Assembly: GCF_000003815.2 (NCBI RefSeq)
Contig: NC_049996.1
Location: 12,345,525 to 12,409,524, forward strand
DNA: 64,000 nucleotides
From: Branchiostoma floridae
Lineage: Eukaryota > Chordata > Leptocardii > Amphioxiformes > Branchiostomatidae
Direction: 5' to 3'
A program made the position numbers and the translations under genes. Numbering within the stretch: the stretch's first letter is position 1; every line of letters starts with the position of its first letter. Below, piece after piece: positions 45,814-56,200 of the stretch. The notes under the pieces are model-generated. The model searched no databases. It was not told the origin of the DNA and worked only from the letters and a program-made list of their open reading frames with translations.

Positions 45814-48800
45814 CTAGTCTTCCATTATTACTGTATCTTCCAGACTTTTTGGAGCTGCCGGTGGCGTTTCTAGCTTCTCCTTCTTGCTCTTATTTACACG
45901 TCCATTGTAGACGACGACTGCCAAAACGGCTATGGTAGCGGACAGGGCTGCCGACACGACGATGATGATGATCAGCTGGATTTGCTCCAATTCCACCAGA
46001 GTCTGGCAAAGACACAAGAGCATATTTTGCTATAATGCATCTGAAGAAATAGATATGAAGAATAGATATGAAGATCATCAATGCGTTCATCATTTCTGAT
46101 CAATTTAGTGTTGTCCAAATCCACCATAGTCTGGCAAAAGACACGGACAGCAAAGAATGCATTTAAATAGAGACAATCAAGAAACTGGAGTTATAGATCA
46201 GTGAGATTAGAGAGTTTGATGTAAAAGGAAGAAGTTTTTGATGAAGGTGGTGGCAGAACGTTTCTGAAGAAAGACAAGTGGACAAGTCATTAAATGCAAA
46301 ACTGAAAGAATAACCACTGTCTACTTACCACCGACGACTGTCCTTTTGAGGCATCTGTTGTTGCTTCACCGCTGCCTCCCCCCGGCGGTTTCTCGGTCCC
46401 AGTAAAGTCTCCACAGGTCGGGAAGCCGTACGGCAGGGCGGGCAGCTTGTCCAGGGCCTCCGCGATGATCATGGACATCCCCTCGTTCATGTGAGTTGTT
46501 TGGTGACAGTGGAAGAGCCAGAAGCCTGGGTTGTTGCTCCTGTGGCAGTCGATATTATCAATAATTTGTGTCCACTTTCGTGAGATATAAGCCTATCATC
46601 TTAAAGGCAGAGCCTGATAAAACTGAACAACTTTAATATCTACCTAGTACCTGAGCAATTCCCGGGGGTCTCTTTTTACACTACACCGATAGATGTATAG
46701 AGAGTGATGCCCGAGGCGTCTCAGAGACAGTAGTAGATGAAGAGTACCTACGAACCTGAACTCTATCACGGTGTATCCACGAGAGGGAATGACGACTGTG
46801 TCCCTGGTGGGAGGTCTGTTGTAGTTCAAGTTCGGCCTTGCCACGTTCCATGATGAAGGCATGCCGCATTTGTTGTCGTTCCCACAGTTAATGTCAGCGT
46901 TCTCAGAGATCCAACGACCTACACATCAAGATGAATCAATAGACCATTGCTATCTTCATCAGACCAAAACAATTGTGCTGGTTCAAACTTTTTATCCTAC
47001 TGGATAACAAGCCTCTTTACTCACAGTCAAAATATTTACAAAATCAACCGACGTTTCGCTGAGCGCTGCTCACCCTCCTCGGGTCAATACTGACTGCATG
47101 CTTCTATTCCAAACTGTAGCTAGGTGTCGCTGTTAACAATGCGATCACAATCTTAAAATAGTTTATACAGTGTTGTACATACATGTACACAGATGTATGC
47201 AAACATATTGTCATATATGCAAAGCTGAATATTGTTTCTGTCCTGATGAACATATGGCGAACGCTATTCATTAGTCAGATAAGTTTGTCATGGTTTCTGG
47301 TTTTCTTGGTCACTCAACATCATTGGGTGTTGAACTGATTCTTTGTCCGGATGTGTTGGAAGTTTAAAAATGGTGTTCCTGTTCAAAAAAATATGACAAG
47401 CATATGACTGTATGGACCTAAAAGTTATTCTATTGCTGACTACCATCGAATGTTGGTGTAAATTAGTAAAAACTGACCCGTTGTTTCGTTGTACTCTGGA
47501 AATCCCATGGCCAGAACCCTGAAGTCGTAACCATGGAGATGAATGACGTGATGCCCTCCACTTCCGAATCCGAGGTTCATCAACACAAACCTGATGGTCT
47601 TCCCGAGTGGAATCTCTGCCGTGTAGGTACACGTACACCCGTCCGTCTCACAGGTGGCTTCGCAGGGGGTAATGTCATACGGTGCTTTGAAAATCAGTGG
47701 CTGTTTCGGGGTGGCAAATTTTCGACCGTTTACTGAGGAGCCAATCTGGTATCCAAAGTTGAAGAAGTATTCCTCATTTTCTGACTCGTCCGGCATTGAG
47801 TAATCCTCGGTGCTGTTCAGGTCTGAGACGTAGATACATTCCGTATTACTGCCTGCAGGGAACGCCGGGAAAGGGCAGTTCAGAACTCGACACGGGCTGT
47901 TTTCGGTACAGGTTTGCATGGCTGAGTTCGGGTCTTCATCGGTAGGGTCGTTGTCGTATGCCAGGATGGCTCTCACTTCTTGTAGTCGGTCCTCTGGCTC
48001 GACATCGGGCCCTTTTCCCGCCCACAGCGTCTGGGCACGGATCCAGTAGGTACCACTATTAGACGGATCGCCGACTACTTCAAAGTCGTAAGACTCTCCT
48101 GGAAAGACGAGGATGGACTGAACCTGGACCGGCTCGACGTCATGTCCGTCATTTGCCACGACCGTCATGCTGTGCGCGTCGATGGACACGCGGAAGGTGT
48201 ACTCTGCGCCTGCGTTGATGAGGCGGAACCGTAAGGTTTCTCCCGATGATATTTCAAACCTTGTTAGCGGCGCGGAGTTGTTGTTGTACCGACCACGGCC
48301 GTTGATGAGGGCCGATTTGAAGTTGAGAGCCGTCAGTTCGGTACCGTCAAAGCTGAAGCCGCGATTTTGCCAGGGGATCTACGATTGAATCAGATCAAAT
48401 TGCTAATATATCATACTAAGTACAAGCGCTGGTGGGGAGGGGCCTTTATATAACCATAGAGCAAGAATACAGGGCGATTGTCAAAGACTTGCAATCCTTA
48501 CGTCCCTGATTACAAAACTCAGTTTCTCATTTGAAACATATCACGCATACTTAGTATTAGGGCTTTTTAAAATCTACATCATTCTTATCCAGTTAATGTC
48601 TTCTACATTGTTGTACGAAAAACTTACATAGAAGCGCCCGGGACCCCTGTGCTCCATAAACGCGCTGTCCACGTCAATAGTATTGAAGTCATCGTGCCAC
48701 CAATCTTGCAGGAACATCGGTAGGGACGGAGTCGTCGGTATGCTGTAGAACAAGCAAAAGCTTGTAGATTTGTAGTCTCAGGTTAACTCGTTGGGAAACT

Positions 48801-50189
48801 TCAACATCCCCGAATGTCATCACTCTTTTGGTTCATGACACAGATCGTTATGATAGTACTTACCCGTTCTTGTGCACTATGAATGCGCCATACAGACCAT
48901 CCTCTTTCTGTGAGCCAGTATGACTGTGGTACCAGTGGGTCCCAGCAGGCTCCGCCTATTGTAAAACAGAATCACAAAATCGCCCTTAATGTACAATAAA
49001 CGTTAATACTCACTACGACATTCACAAGTCTAATGATAGCCCTACATCTAAAGACACACGCAACTTCTCTTGATGTGATACTGGCGTTTTTTATCGAGAC
49101 CTACCTTAAACCTGTAGGTGAAGCTGTGCATGGGTAGGATGGGACATTGTGTGACGTAAGGCACCCCGTCCATATATGGCACACCGCGCATGTACATGCC
49201 ATGGAAGTGGAGTGAGGTGGCTTCTCTGTACAGCTTGTTGACGACGGTTAAAACTACCTAATCGTGAGTGAATAAAGATGGCTAGAGCACATTAGAATTG
49301 CTCTATACAAGTTTGTGGTGGTCAGAAAATTGGGTCACAGAGTTCGTGAAATTGTCGGGAAAGAGATAGGAATATATTAATCATGTTTTACCTGCGCTCC
49401 TTCCATGACCTCCAGTGTTGGACCGGGGAACTGGTCGTTGACGAGGATTACGTTTCGCTGCACTCCATCAGCTGTGATGGTCTCTTCCACAGGAACTATG
49501 GGTCCGTCCATGTCGCCCTGAGAAAGTGAGTATTTGTCTTGCAGACTTCCGTTTTTCAGAATCTCAATCTGGAGTGGTAATAACAAAAACGAATTAATGG
49601 TTTCTAATGTAAAAGTAACTATGGGTCTGTCCTTGTCTTCTAGCCCACCCATCATGACCTTCAACTTGCAGACTCCCATTCCTCAAAATTTCTACCCGTA
49701 GAGACATTTCTATTTGTCGAAATCTTCTTCAAGCTTCAAGCCCACTAGCTACACTTGTAACTGTTTTATCATGGCAATCGTGGGACAAAAACGCATTACA
49801 AGCAAAAAAGCAGAAATAGACATTTTCACGGTTGGAACTGTGCATGCGTGAGGTGAAAGGTGAATGTCCTTAACTTTTAAATAGTTATTGTCTAGACTAT
49901 GCTTAATACATATTTAGACACGTTTGTTTATCGTTTCAGGAGCATTGAGGGGTATTACCCGCAAGGCATCATACTGGGCATGCGCAGACTAAACCCTGAA
50001 TCGGTTCATACGGAGCCGGTTCTGTAGGTTAGGACTCACCCCGTTGACCTTGCCGTCACTTCCGGTGTATGTCATGGTCCTTGCCTGCCGAACCACTAGA
50101 GTAAACTCGCATACGTCATCAGTGCACATTTCCGCGGTTGCCATGGAAACATAGGCCCATGCAAGGAGGAACATGCGTAGCAAATTCAT
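45814..50189 (-). CDS. Laccase-type multicopper oxidase 2, membrane-anchored, 9 exons (MCO2)
   Basis: Exons, 5' to 3' on the minus strand: 50040-50189, 49392-49568, 49105-49257, 48864-48955, 48628-48742, 47478-48378, 46756-46918, 46329-46539, 45814-46002; 716 aa. Exon number and phases match MCO1, so the two are tandem duplicates. Copper motifs: LHFHG, HWYHSH, HVIHLHGYDF and HCHQTTHMNEGM. Compared with MCO1 there is a longer Gly/Ser/Thr linker (EKPPGGGSGEATTDASKG) before the membrane segment (LIIIIVVSAALSATIAVLAV) and a Lys-rich tail. The exon 7 donor is non-consensus (AG|GTTCGT) but is required by phase. It presumably acts at the cell surface with its catalytic domains outside. Confidence 0.92.
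46105..46147 (-). pseudogene. Fragment duplicate of the MCO2 exon 9 start
   Basis: The plus-strand sequence ccaccatagtctggcaaaag resembles ccaccagagtctggcaaaga at the exon 9 acceptor (46002 region). It keeps the acceptor and the first few codons only, in the intron about 110 bp upstream of the real exon. Confidence 0.5.
49606..49697 (-). pseudogene. Decayed, truncated second copy of MCO2 exon 2
   Basis: Read on the minus strand, this stretch follows an acceptor-like gggtag and aligns with the first ~90 bp of MCO1 exon 2 (ATTTTGAGGAATGGGAGTCT against ATCTTGAGGAATGGAAGTCT, then GAAGACAAGGAC). It has an extra base (GGCTAGAAGAC for GGCTGAAGAC) that breaks the frame and it lacks the second half of the exon. 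The intact exon 2 starts about 40 bp further on. The intron sequence to its left also matches MCO1 intron 1. Confidence 0.75.
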
Positions 50190-51221
50190 CTCTGGTTGTG
50201 ACAAAAGAAAAAATAAAGTATTAACCAGTCTATACCAATGTCTTCGTAACATAGAGGTTTGGTAGTGTGATGGCCAGGTGCCCGAAACTTCAGCTCGATT
50301 CAAAATAGATCACAACAACAAACAGGACATGTCATCCCCTCCGTGTACGGAAGTATTTTTTGTGGAGTGTCTGTGTTTTTGTAGTCACAGTTATATACAT
50401 GTTATATATGGCCTGGCCAGTGGTAGGAAATAAAGAGCAAATTAAAAGGCCAGCGTTGTGGGAATGACAGGAAGCAGAGTTCAGAGTTGGCACAATTAGT
50501 CATTTAACAGGCTACTAATTCACATGCACAGGGATGTATTTTTCTATGTGCCTTTTGTATTTTCCTACTTATTATATGTTTTGATTTGCCGTAGTCAATA
50601 TAACCGAAGATCAGTGTAGTTTTGAACTGTGTCCCACTTGGTACGTCACCGACCAAACAAGGACAACAACAACTTCAAAGTAAAGAGTTTGTACTCTAAC
50701 AAGCGTATACGTATCTAAAATAAACCACCCAGGTTCTAACGGAAATCCTAGGCCTGTTCCATTTGAAAGTTTAAGGAGGAACCGTTAGAGTTGTTTGCAA
50801 AATGTAGTGCGTATTAAGAAAAACGGAAGGCTGTGCGGACATAGCAATGAGATGTTACTCACCTGTGTTTCAGATACGTAAATACAACGTTACGTAAATT
50901 CCATCTAAAAGCATCTGCGTAGTCTGATACCACTACGGCTTACTGGTGTGTCAACATTCAAACAGTTCCCACGAACCCAGTAATAACACAAAACGCAACG
51001 CAACTTATGCAAGGGTCCCATTTCAAATTCCGGGGCCCAGTCGGGCAGTTTTGGGGAACCAAAAGTATTATGATTCAAAAGAGAACAAAAACACAACTCG
51101 TACCAAAAACTTTTGAAAAGCACAATGCATATACATGTGCATTTAGACACATCTTACTTTTTCCTTTCCGCAAACAGCCCGGCCGGGCTCTGGTTGGGAA
51201 ATGCTGACCCCAGCATTTAGC

Positions 51222-51437
51222 GGGTATCTCATTGGGCATGAGCTACAGTAGGATGGTGGGTCGCTTCGTTCTAAATTTGATTTGTGTTTCCCTTGATTTT
51301 GTAGTTGGGATATTATTTAAAACGTACAAGTATGACTAGAAAGAGAAAAAAACACAAAGCGTAAAAAGATTAGATTTCTACCAATGAATTTCGTTGAGCG
51401 CTTGGTCAATAGTCGCAGCTTTAGTGAGATACACCCT
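51222..51437. mobile_element. MITE family 1, diverged relative
   Basis: The ends read gggtatctcatt and, inverted, gggtgtatctcact. The interior keeps acaagtatgactagaaagag and aatttcgttgagcg, which align with copies A and B. Confidence 0.45.
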
Positions 51438-51567
51438 TTCGTCGAGTAAAACGGTAACGATCAGTTTTGCGATACTAGTCGGCCAGAAATGAACATAGTG
51501 TGCGCTTTTGTTAATTTCAATTGTGGATTTAATGTTTCTGTAGCCTGTTATTCTTTCTGTCAGCTTA

Positions 51568-51804
51568 GGGCGCGGTCACATGGGTCGTGCGATTGTCGTA
51601 CCATCGCTATTTTCGGGCATTTTGGAGGACAAAAATGTACGTCTCCTGCAGAGTTCAACTGTCTTGGTAAACGAAATGCTGTTTTGGATCCGTGTCAGCG
51701 GTTGGTTTTGGATCCATGTCGATGGTTGGTTCTGTCAAGGCCTCCTTGAAAATCCTATGGCATCAAAGTCATACGACGATCGCACGACCTATGTGACCGC
51801 GCCC
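51568..51804. mobile_element. Harbinger/Tourist-like MITE, 237 bp
   Basis: The left end 'gggcgcggtcacatgggtcg' then tgcgattgtcgta matches the reverse complement of the right end over about 35 bp with two or three mismatches. It is flanked by direct TTA (51565-51567 and 51805-51807). A TWA target duplication with GGGC-type ends is typical of PIF/Harbinger elements. There is no transposase. Confidence 0.8.
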
Positions 51805-52239
51805 TTAAATACGCGTGCGAATTGTCCTCGTTTTCCCTTAATCCTCACAATGCTCCGTTCACACTTCCCCAATACCTTGATCCATCCCTTACTTCAGCCA
51901 GAATCCAAGATGTTTATCAACTTGAAAAAATAGCCTAATGGTAAATTAACCGCTACCGCTCGCGTGAAACTACCACCGGGTGCCAAAGTTAAGACGGGCG
52001 GCGGAGAGCCCCTTCTGCCCCGAAGAGAGTCCGGCCAATCTACGATGGCTCCCGCTCAATTATATACCAATACACCATACCAATGGGAGCCCTTCGGTAC
52101 CTCTACTGTCTTGTGATGCCCGCCCTCCCAGTTAAGCCGGGGCTATTTTTAATCCAGAATTGTGCGAGTAATTAGAAAGGCCTGCTCTGAGCTAGTTAGT
52201 CTTACTTGTTTTTCCCAGTTCCAAGAAAAATTTACTTAC

Positions 52240-52331
52240 CTCCCTTCTTTTATTGAGCCCAGGAAGCAGTAGCCAGTTGAAGAAACAGGAATATCAGCTA
52301 GTTCAGAAAGTCAGACAAGCGTGTATATACA
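52240..52331 (-). promoter_or_regulatory. Candidate MCO2 core promoter and noncoding first exon
   Basis: On the minus strand a TATA-like TGTATATACAC (about 52321-52331) lies roughly 30 bp before a stretch starting near 52296 that ends in a strong donor (GGGAG|gtaagt, last exon base 52240). The exon would join the acceptor cacaaccag, two bases before the ATG at 50189. The corresponding MCO1 region (44272-44350) aligns and keeps the donor but not the TATA motif. Confidence 0.4.
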
Positions 52332-53260
52332 GTTGTCCTGAAACAAAAATGTGCAAGAAATCTTGGACTGTACACTGTTTTAACAGACAGGCCCGTCATT
52401 GGCGCATGCGCGGTAGGCCTCACTACTAGAGAGCCCTACGTAACTCACCTAGTTCAATATACATTGTAGATTAGTTCAGCAAGACTATATAAAACAGCTT
52501 TCCTCCTTTCAGATTTTGTTGTCTTAGAATAATTGGGGGGGGGGGGGGATTTGTGATTTGATTTGTAGGGAGTGAACATTATATGTTGTTTTAGTGCTAT
52601 TTATGTGAAAAAGTTCTGTTATTGTATTTTTTTCAGTTACTAAGAGCTAGATTTACGTTGAAGTTAAATTGTTTGAGCGATGGGGCAGATTCCAAGACCT
52701 TGGTACAGAAGCAACGACTAGTAATCCACGACGGTACTACAGCGGTCGAACTATCGATTGGCATATAGACCGAACAGTGTGATCCCAGCAATAATCAAAT
52801 TTCTGAATGAACTGTAAAACTTTTAAATTTAACCTCTATTCACCAGACAAGACAATTAGTTTCTTTACCAATGCTTGGATACAATGTAGTTTTAATACAA
52901 TCAAACTTTATTTTAGAAAACGTAGCATATGTAACAATCTTACCAACGACTTGATGGACGTTGAGAGTATGTATATCTGCACTTTTAAGTAAACACGCCT
53001 AATAATTCGCAAATTGGTTGTTAGAGGAAGAGATAAACCAGTCTACTACCACAACCGGAAACAAGATGTCGACCGGAAGCTGTCAGAGCCCCAAAATGGC
53101 GGCTCCCATTGGTGTCAACGGATTGAAAAAAAATACAACAACCAGAAATCTCTACCGTCCTCCACCCCAACATCTACTCGGAGAGTAAATAGATAGACAG
53201 GGTTGGCTAAAAATTAATCCCAATGGAGTTAGGCGAGCAGAGCAGGCGGGGATAACCATC

Positions 53261-56200
53261 ATGGCGCTTCACACATTATTGCTCGTGACTAGTGTTTTGC
53301 TAAATGTCTGCCCCAGTTTTGCGGCAAACAAACTCTTGGTGGTGTTAGTGGATGGTTTGCGTGAGGATTACCCAGCTAGGTAAGGTAATCTCCATTGATA
53401 TGTAAAAAAAAACAGTTTGTTTAACAAGTACCTCCTGACCTCCAATCAGCTGTTTTTTGGATCTGTTTTTACAACATTCAGTATTATTTTTTAGTATTGC
53501 ACTACATAAGTGAAGGTGAACCGTTTAAAAATACAATACTAACAAAGAGTACAAAATGTTGCAGAACAGTCGTAAAAGATTGAAAATGGCTGAGGATGAA
53601 CCGGGCCCTTACATCTGCCTTGAGATTAGCACCGCCTTCTTTTTGATGTTATACAATTTGTATAGTTCGAGTTTTTATCAGACAGTCACATGAAACTGTT
53701 GTAACCATTAAGAAATAAATCGTTTGAGGCAGTGATGATGTGTCGTATTGTGTTTCATTCTGTTCGTTCAGAGATCTCCATCTTCTGCAGTTCCAAGCTA
53801 TCGCGAGAGAGGGCGTGAAAGCACAGTATGTCACACCAGTGTTCCCTGCCAAGTCATATCCCAACTACTATTCAATTATGACAGGTATTTGTAATAAACG
53901 CCTCGTTTATTAAGTTTAATACAGAAGATGGTGGTCAAGTCTCTAGAAACCTGCACAGAGACTGATGTGTTATTTAAGAAGGTTAGTTGATTATTAACAA
54001 CGTATGACACTGTTCTGACAGCTGGTTTGTGTACAGTGTATTGTCCTGGTATTTGAAGCACGTACGAATATTTACTCAGTCCAGGCGCGCTGTCCGAGCA
54101 CTGTCAGAGGAACAGGATAGCAAAGTTCTCTTTACACAGCAAGGGAGTCAATACTTGATTGATCCTGATTATACCTAGACAACGTGGTCGCCTGTCATCA
54201 ACTCCCTAAGGTACCGGTAATACTAAATGCTTTGTGACTCTACCTCGCATTGCAGCTAGGTGTCGCTGATGCATTGTGAATAATGTTGTTCGAAAGGTGA
54301 CTGTGTTTATAGAGAGGGCTGTATGTCCTTTTCGGCTTTTTCGTTAAGGGCGTTAAGCGTAACGAGCTATTTTATTTTACCGACCCACTCTAATTCAGCG
54401 TTAAGCGTTATCGGTATATTGTTCCCGAAGCGTTATTGGACGTTTTGATTCTACGAATCTCTGCTTGGAGGGTAGCAAGTTCAAGTACATTATCCTCTGA
54501 ATAAGTGGCACGTGTGACAATAACAAAGCATTGTCTTGACATATATGAAGCACGGTCCTCTCTATAGATTTTAGGCTTCGTGCAGACGCAATTCATACTG
54601 TGATGCGGCATATTTGTTATTCATCCTTGCACTTGGGTTAGCCATACGTTTCTACCGTTAAATCTTCTGCATTCGTCCCCAGGCCTTTACTCGGAAAGTC
54701 ACGGCATGACAGGGAACTACATGCACGACGCCGAGAGGAACGTGTCTTTCCTGGTCGGGTTCAACCAGGAGTCGTTTGAGCCGTTCTGGTGGGAGAACGC
54801 CGAGCCTCTGTGGATAACGGCTACTAAGGCGGGGAAGGCGGTGAACATGTACTACTGGCCAGGTTAGTCAACTCATTTATCCATTCATTACCTCTGTGTA
54901 CGGAGAGGTATTGTTTTTGGTGTTTGTACGGTTTGGTGTGTAGGTCGGTCGGTCGGTCTGTTCTTGTTTTTTTGATGATCATTTTATTAGCTTTAGCCTG
55001 AGTATCATCCTCGGTAGCTATGTGACCATGCACGGCTAGCAAGCGAAATGATTGAGCCAGCGGTCACTGCGGAGGATGGTACTCACGCTATCGTAACTTA
55101 AGAACCTCAGGATGGATTGTTTTCGGAACTCTCTGGGTTTTTTTTTGGTATCTTTTGTCCTGGAGCTGCTATGATCTTGATTTTCTGGCAGATAATATGC
55201 TGTTGATGTAAGAAAGAATTTGCCTTTTTAACTCCCTCGATCGTTTTACATGTGCCTGTTTGTTTATTTACTTGTTTTATTGCTTATATCAATAATTATA
55301 TTGATACAGTAGACAACAGTAGTGTGACAGGTAAATGTTCTTATCGCAGACTGACAGAAAGCAAAGGTCGAATCGGCCCAAATAGCATAGTCCCCAGCCC
55401 ACAAACACATTTTGACTTGCTAGGTATACCTTAGGGACACTGACAGGAAGTTATATCAAAGGTGCCAGAAACGTTTATCCCATTTCTGGTCTTCAACAAT
55501 TTCCTAACTGTTCCCTAGGTTGCCAGGTGCCCATACGTAACTACGTCCCGAACAAGTGCATCGAACTGACAGACCTGCCCTCTTTCGAGAACATGTTGAA
55601 CAGCATCGACGAGATTGTACAACTCTTTGGTGATGACGTCATCGATATGGCGGGCCTGTACTACCAGAAGGTCGACATTTGGGGGCACAGGTCAGTTATT
55701 AGCTGCCTTTGGTCTTACAAAGAAACATTGTCGAGTTTTCAAACAACTTCAGCATTTTCGTTACCAAACGTAAATTTATTTAAACTTATATTTAAACTTA
55801 TAAACGTAAGAATTACACTTAAAACTTAAATGAACTTTTCAAGGATACCTTTGTATCCACGCACTATGGAATATGTTTAGAGTATATGAATGGTAATACA
55901 GCTGAATACAAACATGTAAGATTCATATATGATTTTAGTAGGGCCTATTTCGATTCAGTATTTCGGCTGTCATGTCAGCGAAAGTCGGTAGATTGCACAT
56001 AAACATGATAGTTCGTTACGTTGTCTCTGTGGCTAAGTTGTGTATTGTTCGATGTGTAGGTACGGACCAGAATCAGAGTTAGTACGGGACAAAGTACTAG
56101 AGGTGGACACCATGCTCGGATACTTGAGGCAGAAACTAACGGTGAGATCTTCCTGTGGATAGCTTTCTCTTTAGAAATAAAAGCCAGAACCAACCTAATC

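Larger units (their letters stand above)
50190..53260. other. Region upstream of MCO2 and of the ENPP6-like gene
   Basis: It contains the proposed MCO2 first exon and promoter near 52.3 kb, a diverged MITE family 1 relative (51222-51437), a Harbinger-like MITE (51568-51804), a GC-rich segment (about 51950-52150) of unknown nature and a G-homopolymer at about 52535. No additional protein-coding gene was recognised. Confidence 0.45.

Noticed and set aside
51580-51933. 117-aa plus frame near 51.6 kb
   Set aside because: It starts inside the Harbinger-like MITE and runs across its right end, so it is chance coding.
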